A stretch of DNA of 64,000 nucleotides from Nesterenkonia xinjiangensis (GCF_013410745.1 NZ_JACCFY010000001.1:3472001-3536000), one strand, 5' to 3'. Counted from the first letter of the stretch, positions 1-9,698 are shown. Translations and numbers: made by a program. The notes: generated by a model not told the origin, from the letters alone.

Positions 1-826
1 CGTACATCTCGGCCTCGGCTCCCTCAGCGGCATAGCGGAAGTTGGTGTTAAGCCGGATCACCGACCCGCCGAGCGAGATCGCGACGTGCTTGTAGGTGGC
101 GTCGCGGCCGACCTCCGCGTCGTGCTGGCCGACGTGGACGGCGTCGTCGTCCCAGCGCTGCAGCGAGATCACCTTGACGTGGGCGCCGTCCCCGACGACG
201 ACCTCCACGTTGCCGTTGAAGTCGGCGCTGCCCCGGTGCTCGAGCACGAAGACGGCGGTGGCGTGGGTCCCGGCCTCCAGCACGATGTGGCTGTTGGCAC
301 GACGTCCCGCTCCCCGGCCGGTGACGTCCACGCGGATCGGCTCGGCGACCTCGACGTCGGCGGGGACCTTCACGTGGAGTGCCTCGGCGACGTTCTTCGT
401 GGCCAGGACGGCGGCACGGTCGGCCGGCTGCAGCACGCTGTTGCGCGGCGCCGCACCCTGGGACAGGGAAGAGACGACGACGGCGTCGGAGGCGGTGACC
501 TGGTAGTCGACGGCCTCCGCCTCGCCCGGCGTGTCGGTGAGCACGCCGGCGAGCTTCTTCAGCGGGGTGAAGCGCCATTCCTCTTCGCGGCCGTTCGGCT
601 CCGGGAAGCCCGCCGCGTCGAAGCCGACGTGACGGTTGGCCCGAGATCCGATGCCCGAGGTGAGCTTCTTGGTCTCGCCGAGGCCGCCATGGGTGTGCTC
701 GGCGGCCTGGTTGGTCTGGGCGGCGAGGTTCTCGCCCTCCTCCGTCATGCCGGGGATGGAGATGCGGCGTTCGCCGACCTCCACTCCGGAGACCTTCTCC
801 GCCTGGTCAGCGGGGGTGTTCGTCAT
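1..826 (-). CDS. sufD: SufD, Fe-S cluster assembly scaffold subunit (C-terminus outside window)
   Basis: SufD is part of the cytosolic SufBCD scaffold that assembles Fe-S clusters. The protein starts at the ATG at 826-824 (MTNTPADQAEKV) after GAGGAACAG. It carries the usual SufD N-terminal region ending in an EEEWRFTPLKKL-type segment and runs off the left edge after about 275 codons, where the family is usually near 400. It lies downstream of sufB on the same strand, separated by 123 nt that hold a strong hairpin. The identification rests on the N-terminal motif and on position in a suf operon; the beta-helix C-terminus is only partly visible. Confidence 0.88.
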   Translation of the reverse strand, partial: MTNTPADQAEKVSGVEVGERRISIPGMTEEGENLAAQTNQAAEHTHGGLGETKKLTSGIGSRANRHVGFDAAGFPEPNGREEEWRFTPLKKLAGVLTDTPGEAEAVDYQVTASDAVVVSSLSQGAAPRNSVLQPADRAAVLATKNVAEALHVKVPADVEVAEPIRVDVTGRGAGRRANSHIVLEAGTHATAVFVLEHRGSADFNGNVEVVVGDGAHVKVISLQRWDDDAVHVGQHDAEVGRDATYKHVAISLGGSVIRLNTNFRYAAEGAEAEMY

Positions 827-873
827 CTGTTCCTCGTCCCTTGTCTGTCGTGGAGATGTCGGTGAAGTCTGTT

Positions 874-919
874 CCCACGGACACCCGCTCAGGGCAGCCC
901 CTGAGCGGGTGTCCGTGGG
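874..919 (-). terminator. 21-bp perfect hairpin between sufB and sufD
   Basis: The arms 874-894 and 899-919 are perfectly complementary (21 bp) around a 4-nt loop. The hairpin lies in the 123-nt gap between the sufB stop and the sufD start. No T-run follows it on the minus strand, so it may work as an RNA-processing or stability stem, or as a partial terminator setting the sufB:sufD ratio, rather than as a full terminator. Confidence 0.75.
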
Positions 920-949
920 CACCGCGTCGCGGTGTGAGGCGGGCGGTGA

Positions 950-2407
950 TCAGCCCACAGAGCCTTCCATCTGCAGCTCGATGAGGCGGTTGAGCTCGAG
1001 GGCGTACTCCATCGGCAGCTCACGGGCGATCGGCTCGATGAAGCCTCGCACGATCATCGCCATGGCCTCGTCCTCGGCCAGCCCGCGAGCCATCAGGTAG
1101 AACAGCTGGTCCTCGGAGACCTTGGAGACCGTCGCCTCATGGCCGAGGGTGACGTCGTCCTCGCGGATGTCGATGTACGGGTACGTGTCGGTTTTGGAGA
1201 TCGTGTCCACCAGCAGCGCGTCGCAGACCACGGAGTTCGCCGAGTGCTCGGCGCCCTCGTTGATCTGGATCAGGCCACGGTAGGAGGCGCGGCCGCCGTT
1301 GCGGGCCACCGACTTCGAGACGATGGAGCTCGAGGTGTGCGGGGCCATGTGGACCATCTTGGACCCGGTGTCCTGGTGCTGGCCTTCGCCGGCGAAGGCC
1401 AGGGAGAGGGTCTCACCCTTGGCGTGCTCACCGGTGAGGTACACCGCCGGGTACTTCATGGTGACCTTGGAGCCGATGTTGCCGTCGATCCACTCCATGG
1501 TCCCGCCGGCGTCGACCACGGCACGCTTGGTGACCAGGTTGTACACGTTGTTGGACCAGTTCTGGATGGTCGTGTAACGGACTCGGGCGTTCTTCTTGAC
1601 CACGATCTCCACCACGGCCGAATGCAGCGAATCGGTGTCGTAGATCGGCGCGGTGCAGCCTTCGATGTAGTGGACGTAGGAGTCCTCGTCGGCGATGATC
1701 AGCGTCCGCTCGAACTGGCCCATGTTCTCGGTGTTGATGCGGAAGTAGGCCTGGAGCGGGATCTCCACCTTCACGCCCTTGGGCACGTAGACGAAGGAGC
1801 CGCCGGACCACACGGCCGTGTTCAGTGCGGCGAACTTGTTGTCGCCGACCGGGATCACGGAGCCGAAGTACTCCTCGAAGAACTCCGGGTGCTCCTTCAG
1901 AGCGGTGTCGGTGTCCATGAAGATGACGCCCTGAGCCTCCAGGTCCTCACGGATCTGGTGGTAGACGACCTCCGACTCGTACTGGGCGGCGACACCGGCG
2001 ACCAGGCGCCCACGCTCCGCCTCGGGGATGCCGAGCCGCTCGTAGGTGTTGCGGATGTCCTCGGGCAGGTCCTCCCAGGTACGGGCCTGCTTCTCGGTGG
2101 AGCGGACGAAGTACTTGATGTTGTCGAAGTCGATCCCCGAGAGGTCCGCTCCCCACATCGGCTGCGGCTTGCGCTGGAAGTACTTCAGGCCCTTCTTGCG
2201 CAGCTTGAGGATCCACTCCGGCTCGGACTTCTTGGAGGAGATGTCCTCGACGACGCTCACATCGAGGCCGCGCTTGGCGTTGGCCCCTGCGGTGTCGGAG
2301 TCGGACCAGCCGTACTCGTAGGCGCCGATCCCGTTCAGCTCCGGATTCTTCTCAAGGATCTCGGAGATGACACCCGGGTCCTCGGTGCGCTGGATCTGCT
2401 CGGTCAT
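950..2407 (-). CDS. sufB: SufB, Fe-S cluster assembly scaffold
   Basis: SufB is the core subunit of the SufBC2D scaffold on which Fe-S clusters are built. The 485-residue protein has the normal family length. Typical segments are visible: [16 protein letters not shown] near residue 84, the central beta-helix stretch [14 protein letters not shown], and the C-terminal block [19 protein letters not shown] followed by [18 protein letters not shown]. The start ATG at 2407 overlaps the sufR stop by 4 nt (ATGA), so the two are probably translationally coupled. It is the second gene of sufR-sufB-sufD. Confidence 0.97.
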   Translation of the reverse strand: MTEQIQRTEDPGVISEILEKNPELNGIGAYEYGWSDSDTAGANAKRGLDVSVVEDISSKKSEPEWILKLRKKGLKYFQRKPQPMWGADLSGIDFDNIKYFVRSTEKQARTWEDLPEDIRNTYERLGIPEAERGRLVAGVAAQYESEVVYHQIREDLEAQGVIFMDTDTALKEHPEFFEEYFGSVIPVGDNKFAALNTAVWSGGSFVYVPKGVKVEIPLQAYFRINTENMGQFERTLIIADEDSYVHYIEGCTAPIYDTDSLHSAVVEIVVKKNARVRYTTIQNWSNNVYNLVTKRAVVDAGGTMEWIDGNIGSKVTMKYPAVYLTGEHAKGETLSLAFAGEGQHQDTGSKMVHMAPHTSSSIVSKSVARNGGRASYRGLIQINEGAEHSANSVVCDALLVDTISKTDTYPYIDIREDDVTLGHEATVSKVSEDQLFYLMARGLAEDEAMAMIVRGFIEPIARELPMEYALELNRLIELQMEGSVG

Positions 2408-3267
2408 GACAACCTCTCTTGTTGACGGGGGGAGATGACGATTCTCTTGCGCCCGCCGCCGGACAGGCGGGGGCCTGCGGAGGCGGGGCGTGACGTGGGG
2501 TCCTGCGGGTCCTCCGACGCGACGCGCCGGGCCCGCTGCTCGGCGGCGAGCCGCTCGCGGCCGACCGGGACATGTGTCGTGCAGACATGAGCCCCGGAGG
2601 CCTGGGTGGAGAGACGCCGGACATCGACCTCGAGAAGTCGAGAGATCATCTCGGTCTCTTCCTCACAGAACACCGGATGCGCCTCTGCTATTTCCCGGAC
2701 GGGGCAGTGGCCCTGACAGAGCTGGGTGGACTGCATGGCCATCAGGGGGTTGTCGCGGCCCACCTTGCGGGTGAATCCGGCGAAGCCGTCGGCGTTGAAG
2801 AGCTCGGCGAGCTTCTCGGTGCGCTCGTCGAGGTCCTCCACTCCGGCGAGCTGCTCCCGGTAGCGCTCCTCATGGTCAGCGAAGTACGCCGCGGCCAGCG
2901 CGCGAGGAGCCTCCTCGCCCACAGAGTCCCCGAGCACCTCGAGAGCACGGCGGGTCAGCGAGAGATAATCGTCACCGAGGGCCTCCTGGCCGCGCTGTGA
3001 GATGACATATCGACGGGAGGGACGGCCGGCGCCCTTGCGGCGCGAGGTGACGTTCTTGATCTCCACGATGCCCTGCTCGGCCATGGCGTCGAGGTGACGG
3101 CGCACAGCCGCCGCCGTCAGGTCGAGCCGCCGACCCAGGGCCGCGGCACTGATGGGACCCTCCTCGACGACGAGCTGCAGCACCCGCTCGCGGGTGGTGC
3201 CGTCGCCGTCCCGACCGGCGTCGGAGGACACCAGCTCGGGCTCTTCGGAGTTCCGGCTCGAATACAT
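2404..3267 (-). CDS. sufR: SufR-type Fe-S sensing repressor of the suf operon
   Basis: This is a winged-helix regulator of 287 residues. The helix-turn-helix is at about residues 38-70 ([20 protein letters not shown]). In the C-terminal half the cysteines C184, C188, C201 and C229 fit the cluster-binding site of SufR proteins, which sense Fe-S status and repress suf transcription. It is the first gene of the suf operon, as in Mycobacterium and Streptomyces, and overlaps sufB by 4 nt. The tail after about residue 235 is basic and low-complexity, and I see no known function in it. Confidence 0.9.
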   Translation of the reverse strand: MYSSRNSEEPELVSSDAGRDGDGTTRERVLQLVVEEGPISAAALGRRLDLTAAAVRRHLDAMAEQGIVEIKNVTSRRKGAGRPSRRYVISQRGQEALGDDYLSLTRRALEVLGDSVGEEAPRALAAAYFADHEERYREQLAGVEDLDERTEKLAELFNADGFAGFTRKVGRDNPLMAMQSTQLCQGHCPVREIAEAHPVFCEEETEMISRLLEVDVRRLSTQASGAHVCTTHVPVGRERLAAEQRARRVASEDPQDPTSRPASAGPRLSGGGRKRIVISPRQQERLS

Positions 3268-3420
3268 GAGTCTATTGTGACTTATTCAGATCTGGCGTGC
3301 CAGTAAGGCGACCCTGTGTTGACCGGAGGCGACACCGCAGCGTGGCCCCTGCTCCGTCATCTGGCACGGAGGACCCGGAGGCCCCCTCTACTACAACCTG
3401 TAGAAATGTAGAATGTCCTG
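3268..3420. promoter_or_regulatory. Divergent promoter region sufR / ABC exporter with candidate operators
   Basis: This 153-nt gap separates sufR from the exporter operon. Just before the sufR ATG is AGTC-N6-GACT at 3269-3282. Next to it CTGGC-GT-GCCAG lies at 3292-3303. Close to the exporter start CTACA-ACC-TGTAG lies at 3391-3403. A -10 box TAGAAT at 3409-3414 ends 6 nt before the GTG at 3421, suggesting a leaderless transcript. The first two elements are candidate SufR operators by position only. Confidence 0.4.
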
Positions 3421-4368
3421 GTGCCCCAGCAATCTCTCTGCCTCAGCCTGCGCCAGGTCCGGTACGCCGTCGGCTCCGCCCGCTCACGGGCCGGGGTTCA
3501 GGAGATCCTGCGCGGCGTCGACTTCACCGCCCGCCGAGGCGAGGTGACCGTGCTCCTGGGCCCCAATGGTGCAGGAAAGACCACCGCCCTGGGGTGCGCG
3601 CAGGGCCTGCTGCGTCCGTCGCAGGGCGCCGTGAGCCTGCTGGGAGAGGACCCCTGGCACGGCTCCGCGGCGCTGCGCGCCCGCGTCGGCGTGATGCTCC
3701 AGGACGGCGGCCTCCCCCAGGCCGTCCGCCCGCGGATCCTCCTGGAGCACGTGGCCAGACTGCACAGCACCCCCTGGCCCCTCGACGACCTCGTCGAACG
3801 GCTCGACATGGCCGACTTCATGACCACCTCGATCCGCCGCCTCTCAGGCGGACAGCGCCAGCGCGTGGCCCTGGCCGCGAGCCTGATCGGCAGCCCTGAG
3901 GCCGTCTTCCTCGACGAGCCCTCGGCGGGGCTGGACCCGCAGTCGCGGCAGATGACCTTCGAGCTGATCACGCATCTGCGCGACAGAGGCCTGGGTATCG
4001 TGCTCACCACACATCTGCTCGAGGAGGCCCAGAGGCTCGCCGACTCGGTCCACATCCTCAAGGACGGTGTCGTGGTCCGCCACGGCACCGTCGCCGAGCT
4101 CACCGAGGACGGCCGCAGCCGCCGCCTGCTCTTCGTCTCTCCGCGCACGCTCACCCGGGCGGAGCTCGACGCCGCCCCGACGCCGGTGTCGCTCGACGGC
4201 GGCGCGGACAACGAGCCCGGCGCCCGCTGGGCCGTCGGCGCCATCGCCGGACCCGAGGACCTCCACCGGCTGACCGCCTGGTGGGAGCACATCGATCTGA
4301 TGCCCGGCGAGGTCTCCTTCGAGGCCCGCACTCTGGAGGACGTCTTCTGGGAGGTGTCCGTCTCATGA
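3421..4368 (+). CDS. ABC-2 type exporter, ATP-binding subunit
   Basis: This cytoplasmic ATPase energises the ABC-2 permease encoded next. It has a Walker A motif (LLGPNGAGKTT, about residue 45), the signature LSGGQRQRVALAA near residue 140, Walker B VFLDEPSAGLDP and an H-loop VLTTH. The ~90-residue C-terminal extension is usual for drug or heme exporters of this group. The start is a GTG with no Shine-Dalgarno but with TAGAAT 6 nt upstream, so the mRNA is probably leaderless. The gene overlaps the permease by 4 nt. The position between suf and ctaA is conserved in actinobacteria; the substrate is unknown. Confidence 0.9.
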   Translation: MPQQSLCLSLRQVRYAVGSARSRAGVQEILRGVDFTARRGEVTVLLGPNGAGKTTALGCAQGLLRPSQGAVSLLGEDPWHGSAALRARVGVMLQDGGLPQAVRPRILLEHVARLHSTPWPLDDLVERLDMADFMTTSIRRLSGGQRQRVALAASLIGSPEAVFLDEPSAGLDPQSRQMTFELITHLRDRGLGIVLTTHLLEEAQRLADSVHILKDGVVVRHGTVAELTEDGRSRRLLFVSPRTLTRAELDAAPTPVSLDGGADNEPGARWAVGAIAGPEDLHRLTAWWEHIDLMPGEVSFEARTLEDVFWEVSVS

Positions 4369-5129
4369 GTCTCCAGACCGCCAGCCCGGCCCCCGCGGCA
4401 CGCCGGATCCTCGCCCACGGCGCCTACGAGACCCGCAACGTGCTGCGCAACGGCGAGCAGCTGCTCGTCTCGGTGATCCTGCCGCTGCTCGTGCTCGTCG
4501 GAGCGCACCGCCTGGACCTGGTCGCCGGCAGTGCCGCGGACGGGCTCACCGTGCCCAGCATCGACGTCATCACCCCCGGCGTCCTGGCCCTGGCGGTGAT
4601 GGCCTCGGCCTTCACCGGTCAGGGCATCGCCGCCGGCTTCGAACGGCAGTACGGAGTGCTGGCCTATCTGTCCACCACGCCCCTGGGCCCGACCGGCCTC
4701 ATCCTGGGAAAGGCGGTGGCCGTGGCCTGCGTGGTGGCGATCCAGGTGGTCGTGATCGGCACCGCCGGTCTGGTGCTGGGCTGGCAGCCCTCCCCCGGCG
4801 GCCTGGCCTGGCTGCTGATCTTCCTGCTGCTGGGCGCCACAGCGTTCACCGCGCTGGGGCTCCTGCTGGCGGGCACCGTGCGCGCGGAGGCCACTCTGGC
4901 GGTCACCAACATCCTCTGGGTGCTGCTCGGCGCCGCCGGCGGCGCCGTCTTCCCCCTGCACCATGAGGGTCCCGGCGTCCTGCTCCTCCTCCTGCCCTCC
5001 GCCGCACTGGGAGAGGGACTCCGCGCGGCCACGATCGACGGGGCCCTCGCCCCGGTCCCTGCACTCGTCCTGGCGAGCTGGTCCGTGCTCGCCGTCCTCG
5101 CCGCACGAAGGTGGTTCCAATGGCGCTGA
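4365..5129 (+). CDS. ABC-2 type exporter, membrane subunit
   Basis: This is a 254-residue integral membrane protein with about six hydrophobic segments, for example VSVILPLLVLVGA near residue 37 and LAWLLIFLLLGATAFTALGLLLA near residues 150-170. It forms the channel for the preceding ATPase. The start ATG at 4365 overlaps the ATPase stop (ATGA). A longer reading from 4281 would lie inside the ATPase gene and is not needed. Its last 10 nt overlap the start of ctaA, so all three genes probably form one operon. Confidence 0.88.
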   Translation: MSLQTASPAPAARRILAHGAYETRNVLRNGEQLLVSVILPLLVLVGAHRLDLVAGSAADGLTVPSIDVITPGVLALAVMASAFTGQGIAAGFERQYGVLAYLSTTPLGPTGLILGKAVAVACVVAIQVVVIGTAGLVLGWQPSPGGLAWLLIFLLLGATAFTALGLLLAGTVRAEATLAVTNILWVLLGAAGGAVFPLHHEGPGVLLLLLPSAALGEGLRAATIDGALAPVPALVLASWSVLAVLAARRWFQWR

Positions 5130-6097
5130 CCGACTCCCTCACCAGCCGTCTCCCCACACGGATCACGCGCACCACGCGGATCCTGGCCATCGCCACGCTG
5201 ATCTCCAACATCGGCATCATGATCACCGGCGGGGCCGTGAGGCTCACCGCCTCCGGCCTGGGTTGCCCGGAATGGCCGCGGTGCACTCCGGACTCCTGGG
5301 TCTCCACCCCCGAGATGGGCATGCACGGGGCCATCGAGTTCGGCAACCGGCTGCTGACCTATGTCCTGATCGCCATCAGCCTGGCCATGTTCCTGGCCCT
5401 CGTGAGGCTCTGGGACAGCCATCGGCCCCTGGTCGTCCGAGCTCTGCTGATCGGCCTGGGCATCCCGCTGCAGGGGGTCATCGGCGGGATCACCGTCTGG
5501 ACCAACCTCAACCCCTGGGTCGTGGGACTGCACTTCGTGCTGTCCTCGGTGCTGGTGATGCTGGCCGCCCAGCTGCTCCACCGGGTCACCCTCGAGCTTC
5601 ACCATGACGGGGCCACCGGGCGCCCACTCGTCGACGGCGCCACCGATTCCGTGACCACGGCCATGGCTCCGGTGGTCCTCGCCGCCAGCTGGGCCGCCGT
5701 CATCCTGGGCACCATCGTCACCGGCACCGGGCCGCACGCGGGAGACCCGGGCGCGCCACGCCACGACTTCGACGCCGACCTGGTGACCCGGCTTCATGTG
5801 GTCCCCGTCTATGTGCTGTGCGCCGCCGCCGTCGCGATCATGCTGCGCCAGCGTCGGCTGCAGGCCTCACCGGCGCAGAAGAAGGCCGCCTGGTGGCTGG
5901 TCACGGTCATCCTGGCCCAGGGCACCATCGGCTACATCCAGCATTTCACCGGGCTGCCGATCCTGCTGGTGCTCTTTCACATGCTGGGGTCCGCGCTGCT
6001 CATCGCCACCGCCACGATGGTCTTCGACCGACTCCGAGCCAGCTATCGGACCCGCGGCCTGGAGGGTGCGTCCGCCGAGGACGTCGTGTCACGCTGA
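5120..6097 (+). CDS. ctaA: Heme A synthase (COX15/CtaA family)
   Basis: CtaA oxidises the C8 methyl of heme O to a formyl group, giving heme A for cytochrome aa3 oxidase in the membrane. The 325-residue protein has eight predicted helices and an early pair C49/C55 in GCPEWPRC, the extracellular loop disulfide of actinobacterial CtaA. Conserved histidines lie in helix regions HGAIEFGNR, GLHFVLSS, RLHVVPVY and LFHMLGS, matching the heme ligands. I chose the ATG at 5120 over a GTG at 5111 because AAGG precedes it. It overlaps the upstream permease by 10 nt. Confidence 0.95.
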   Translation: MALTDSLTSRLPTRITRTTRILAIATLISNIGIMITGGAVRLTASGLGCPEWPRCTPDSWVSTPEMGMHGAIEFGNRLLTYVLIAISLAMFLALVRLWDSHRPLVVRALLIGLGIPLQGVIGGITVWTNLNPWVVGLHFVLSSVLVMLAAQLLHRVTLELHHDGATGRPLVDGATDSVTTAMAPVVLAASWAAVILGTIVTGTGPHAGDPGAPRHDFDADLVTRLHVVPVYVLCAAAVAIMLRQRRLQASPAQKKAAWWLVTVILAQGTIGYIQHFTGLPILLVLFHMLGSALLIATATMVFDRLRASYRTRGLEGASAEDVVSR

Positions 6098-6134
6098 GCG
6101 GAGCCGATCTTCAGCGGCATGGTCAGCCGCACGG

Positions 6135-6572
6135 TCACATCCTCAACTGCGTGGTCCCGGCCGCACGGTCATGCCCTGCGCGTCCATCCGGGCCGAACAC
6201 GATCGCCGGGATGACCACGAGCAACAGCAGCGTCCGCACCGTGGCCCACAGGGGTCCGGGGGCCCGAGCACCGCGCACCACCTGGATCCGGACCAGTCGC
6301 TTGCCGATGGTCACCCCCAGCAGGCCGATGAGGATGATGTGCATCGCCGCGAAGATGAGCAGCGTGACGATCGGGTCCGCGTCGAACCACATGGTGGAGA
6401 TCAGCAGGGCGATGCCCCAGTCGATCAGCAGGGCCAGCACCCTCCGCCCGAAGGGGGCCAGGCTGCCTGGCCCGCGCTCCGGCAGCCCCAGGCGGTCCCC
6501 GGGCCACCTGTCCCCAATGCCTCCGTCGGGCTCCTCAGAATGCCCAGGACGCGGGTCTCGACTGGCTGCCAC
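6135..6572 (-). CDS. RDD family membrane protein
   Basis: This is a 145-residue protein with an N-terminal proline/glycine-rich tail and then an RDD domain. The Arg and Asp residues appear in FGRRVLALLIDWGIALLI (about residue 41), followed by a helix pair and the motif TIGKRLVRIQVV. There are three membrane segments. The function is unknown; some relatives act as Na+/H+ antiporters. The GTG start follows a good Shine-Dalgarno (AGGAG, 3-4 nt away). It is convergent with ctaA and transcribed toward it. Confidence 0.85.
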   Translation of the reverse strand: MAASRDPRPGHSEEPDGGIGDRWPGDRLGLPERGPGSLAPFGRRVLALLIDWGIALLISTMWFDADPIVTLLIFAAMHIILIGLLGVTIGKRLVRIQVVRGARAPGPLWATVRTLLLLVVIPAIVFGPDGRAGHDRAAGTTQLRM

Positions 6573-6961
6573 GGATCTCCTCTGCTCGGCGGATCACCGG
6601 CGCTGGTCGGCCGGCCCCTTCAGGCCCACCAGTCTAGTGGCACCTCAGGCACAGTGAGCCCCGGGAGACTGTGTCGACATCCGGCCCAGGGGACCCGATG
6701 AGCAACTTAAGTTACATGGCTGAAACATTTGCGTGACGGTCGAGAAATGCCGCCTGCATACCGTTGAGCCCGAGCGAGAGCCCCGGCTCACAGCACAGAA
6801 TCGCAGGACCGACCACCGCGAGACTGCGGCGACGAGGCATCACGGTCGGCAGGTCATCCACGGTGATCGGTCCCACATGCCTGTGCCGATGCCGCTAGGG
6901 TGAACAACGCAGACCGGGTCCGCCCGGAGCCCAGCACGATATCCATGAGGAGCAAGGACGC
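6573..6961. other. Intergenic region upstream of glnA1
   Basis: These 389 nt hold no gene. They contain the palindrome ACTTAAGT at 6705-6712 and the four-half-site GlnR box at 6711-6748. A possible second -10 TAGGGT lies at 6896-6901, about 60 nt before glnA1. The Shine-Dalgarno GAGGAGCAAGGA ends just before the ATG at 6962. The part between the GlnR box and glnA1 would be a leader of about 190 nt; I see no known riboswitch in it. Confidence 0.6.
6711..6748 (+). promoter_or_regulatory. GlnR binding box (a1-b1-a2-b2)
   Basis: The sequence reads GTTAC (6711-6715), six bases, GAAAC (6722-6726), six bases, GTGAC (6733-6737), six bases, GAAAT (6744-6748). This matches the actinobacterial GlnR consensus gTnAC-n6-GAAAc repeated twice, with exact spacing. 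GlnR regulates glnA, amtB and related genes in response to nitrogen supply, so this is the expected operator for glnA1. The start codon is about 210 nt further on. Confidence 0.82.
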
Positions 6962-8386
6962 ATGTTCAGCAATCCCGAAGAAGTCCTGAAGTTCATCCAG
7001 GAGGAGGACGTCAAGTTCGTCGACATCCGCTTCACCGACCTTCCTGGCAGCCAGCACCACTTCAACGTCCCGGCCAAGACTGTCGACCTCGACTTCTTCG
7101 AGAACGGCCAGCTGTTCGACGGCTCCTCGATCCGTGGATTCCAGGGCATCGAAGAGTCTGATATGCAGCTGCTCCCCGACGTCGCGACCGCGTTCATCGA
7201 CGAGTACCGCGTCGAGAAGACCCTGGCGATGAACTTCTCGATCGTCAACCCGCGCACCGGGGAGCCCTATGTCCGCGACCCGCGCGGCGTCGCGCAGAAG
7301 GCCGAGGAGTACCTGGCGTCCTCCGGCATCGCCGACACCGCCTTCTTCGGCGCCGAGGCAGAGTTCTTCGTCTTCGACGACGTGAAGTGGCAGTCCTCCC
7401 CGCAGGCGTCCTTCTACGCCGTGGACGCCGAGGAGGCCAACTGGAACTCCGCGGAAGAGATCAGCGGCGGCAACATGGGCCACAAGCTCGCCACCAAGGG
7501 CGGATACTTCCCGGTCTCCCCGCAGGACAAGACCGCCGACCTCCGTGACGCGATCTGCGTGGCCATGGACAACGTCGGCCTCGAGGTCGAGCGCTCGCAC
7601 CACGAGGTCGCAGCCCCGGGCCAGCAGGAGATCAACTACAAGTTCAACACCTTGGTCCACGCGGCCGACGACGTGCAGAAGTTCAAGTACGTGGTCAAGA
7701 ACACCGCTGACCAGTTCGGCAAGTCCGCGACCTTCATGCCCAAGCCGATCTTCGAGGAGAACGGCTCCGGCATGCACTGCCACCAGTCGCTGTGGAAGGA
7801 CGGCGAGCCGCTGTTCTTCGACGAGAAGGGCTATGCGAACCTCTCGGACACGGCTCGCTGGTACATCGGTGGTCTGCTGAAGCACGCCCACGCGGTGCTC
7901 GCGTTCACGAACCCGACCGTGAACTCCTACAAGCGACTGGTCAAGGGCTATGAGGCTCCGGTCTCCCTGGTGTACTCGCAGGGCAACCGCTCGGCCTCCA
8001 TCCGCATCCCGATCACCGGCGCCAACCCGAAGGCCAAGCGCCTCGAGTTCCGCGCCCCGGACGCCTCGGGCAACCCCTACCTGGCCTTCGCGGCGCAGAT
8101 GATGGCGGGCCTGGACGGCATCCGGAACCGCATCGAGCCGCACGAGCCGGTCGACAAGGACCTCTACGAGCTGCCCGCCGAGGAGCTCGCCACCATCCCG
8201 CAGGCCCCCGGCTCGCTGGACGAGGCCCTCGAGGCGCTGGAGAACGACTACGAGTTCCTGCTCGAAGGCGGGGTGTTCACCGAGGAGATCGTCAAGACCT
8301 GGATCGCGTACAAGCGCGAGGAGGAGATCCTCCCGCTGAACCTGCGCCCGAACCCCTACGAGTTCGAGCTCTACTACTCGGTCTGA
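6962..8386 (+). CDS. glnA: Glutamine synthetase type I, GlnA1 (adenylylatable)
   Basis: The enzyme forms glutamine from glutamate, ammonia and ATP as a cytoplasmic dodecamer. At 474 residues it has normal GSI length. The beta-grasp region carries FDGSSIRGF, the catalytic barrel carries [10 protein letters not shown], the ATP and metal motifs include [19 protein letters not shown], and NRSASIRIP follows. Tyr402 in [10 protein letters not shown] is the adenylylation site, so GlnE (encoded 3 kb downstream) can switch it off. A GlnR box lies upstream and a symmetric hairpin downstream. Confidence 0.98.
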   Translation: MFSNPEEVLKFIQEEDVKFVDIRFTDLPGSQHHFNVPAKTVDLDFFENGQLFDGSSIRGFQGIEESDMQLLPDVATAFIDEYRVEKTLAMNFSIVNPRTGEPYVRDPRGVAQKAEEYLASSGIADTAFFGAEAEFFVFDDVKWQSSPQASFYAVDAEEANWNSAEEISGGNMGHKLATKGGYFPVSPQDKTADLRDAICVAMDNVGLEVERSHHEVAAPGQQEINYKFNTLVHAADDVQKFKYVVKNTADQFGKSATFMPKPIFEENGSGMHCHQSLWKDGEPLFFDEKGYANLSDTARWYIGGLLKHAHAVLAFTNPTVNSYKRLVKGYEAPVSLVYSQGNRSASIRIPITGANPKAKRLEFRAPDASGNPYLAFAAQMMAGLDGIRNRIEPHEPVDKDLYELPAEELATIPQAPGSLDEALEALENDYEFLLEGGVFTEEIVKTWIAYKREEEILPLNLRPNPYEFELYYSV

Positions 8387-8443
8387 TGCGTCCCGCGGGA
8401 GGGAGCCGGGTCATCGCCCGCTCCTCCCCCAGGTGACACAGAC

Positions 8444-8493
8444 ACAGAAGCGCCGCTCGCAGCTGTCCGCCCGGCTGCGTGCGGCGCTTCTGT
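8444..8493. terminator. Bidirectional hairpin terminator after glnA1
   Basis: The arms 8444-8456 and 8481-8493 are perfectly complementary (13 bp). The 24-nt loop contains a smaller GCAGC/GCTGC stem. It lies between the convergent glnA1 and the carboxyethylornithine synthase-like gene, so it can serve both. Confidence 0.75.
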
Positions 8494-8559
8494 CATGTCC
8501 GGCCTCAAGGGCGCCTGCCTGCTCAGAGGAGGCGCTCGGCCAAGCGACCTCTCCTCAGC

Positions 8560-9681
8560 TCAGCCGACCGGATGAGGGTGCTCTGCGGCGCGACCCTGGA
8601 ACGCCAGGATCTGAGGGTTGATGACGTGGCCGTCGCGGATCTCGATCGCGCGGCCGATCGTCTCGTCCCCCTCCCAGGCCTCCGGCCCGTCCAGCACCGT
8701 CGGCACGAACCCGAGCAGCGCGAGGCTGTTCTCCCAGGTCGCGGAGTTCCACAGATAGGACGGGCTGTGGTCCACTCCGTAGTAGATGACGTTCTCCCCC
8801 ACGGTGAAGATCGGGTCGATGAACGAGGTCGGCCGCGCCCATTCGAAACCCATCCCTTCGTCGCAGGACACGTCCACGATCAGACTTCCGGGACGGAAAC
8901 GGGCGAGGTCGTCGTGGGTCAGGTACGTCAACGGTGCGGCCGTGTCCTGCAGGGTGCAGTTGACCACGATGTCAGCACGCGCCAGAAACGCCGCCAGCGG
9001 CATGCGGCCCTCGTCGGTGATGACCTCGGAGAGGTGTGCGCCGTCGCGGTCGTGCTCGAACTGCCGGATCCGGACCGAGTGGATCGGTGACCCGACGGCC
9101 GCGACACCGCGGTTGGTCAGCACATGGACATCATGCACGCCGTGTGCGTTGAGCGCCGTGACCGCCCCTCGGGCGGTCGCACCGAATCCGATGACGACGG
9201 CGCTCAGCGGGCGTCCGTAGTCACCGGTGGATCCTGTCAGCTGCAGGGCATGAAGGACCGAGCTGTATCCGGCGAGCTCGTTGTTCTTGTGGAACACATG
9301 AAGTCCCACCGCGCCGTCGGCGGTCCAATGATGCATGGCCTCGAAGGCGATCAGTGTCAGGCCCTCGTCGATCGCCAGCTGCGTGATCCCCGGGTCCTGA
9401 ACGCAGTGGGTCCAGGCCCAGAGCACCTGGCCCTCGCGCATCAGCGCCACGTCCTCATGCTGGGGCTTGGGCATCAGCACGACGTCGGAGGTCGCGATCA
9501 GCTCGTCCCGCGGCGCGAAGCCGCCGACGAGTTCGCCCAGATCATCATCGGTGCGGCCGAACCGCTGCCCGTACCCGTGCTCCAGAGTGATGCGGGACCG
9601 GATCGATTCGTCCAGTCGCCCCAGGTGATCGGGATGCAGCGGAAGGCGGAATTCGTTCTCCTTGGTCGAGGTACCCACCAC
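8560..9681 (-). CDS. N(5)-(carboxyethyl)ornithine synthase-like / alanine dehydrogenase-fold enzyme
   Basis: This is a 373-residue NAD(P)-dependent enzyme of the alanine dehydrogenase/CEO synthase superfamily. The opening GTSTKENEFRLPLHPDHL and the glycine-rich dinucleotide motif VVIGFGATARGAV near residue 162 show this. Its N-terminus resembles CEO synthases (reductive joining of pyruvate to ornithine) more than true alanine dehydrogenases. The start is a GTG (9681-9679). A gene for a 43-residue basic protein lies 17 nt upstream on the same strand. It is convergent with glnA1. The exact substrate cannot be read from sequence. Confidence 0.75.
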   Translation of the reverse strand: MVGTSTKENEFRLPLHPDHLGRLDESIRSRITLEHGYGQRFGRTDDDLGELVGGFAPRDELIATSDVVLMPKPQHEDVALMREGQVLWAWTHCVQDPGITQLAIDEGLTLIAFEAMHHWTADGAVGLHVFHKNNELAGYSSVLHALQLTGSTGDYGRPLSAVVIGFGATARGAVTALNAHGVHDVHVLTNRGVAAVGSPIHSVRIRQFEHDRDGAHLSEVITDEGRMPLAAFLARADIVVNCTLQDTAAPLTYLTHDDLARFRPGSLIVDVSCDEGMGFEWARPTSFIDPIFTVGENVIYYGVDHSPSYLWNSATWENSLALLGFVPTVLDGPEAWEGDETIGRAIEIRDGHVINPQILAFQGRAAEHPHPVG

Positions 9682-9698
9682 GCCAAGGGATCGGCCCG

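Noticed and set aside
1139-2425. 428-codon open frame on plus over sufB
   Set aside because: sufB on the minus strand is unambiguous.
3498-5120. 540-codon open frame on minus under the ABC exporter genes
   Set aside because: Both genes it covers have clear ABC motifs on plus; the antisense product is Gln/Arg/Gly-rich.
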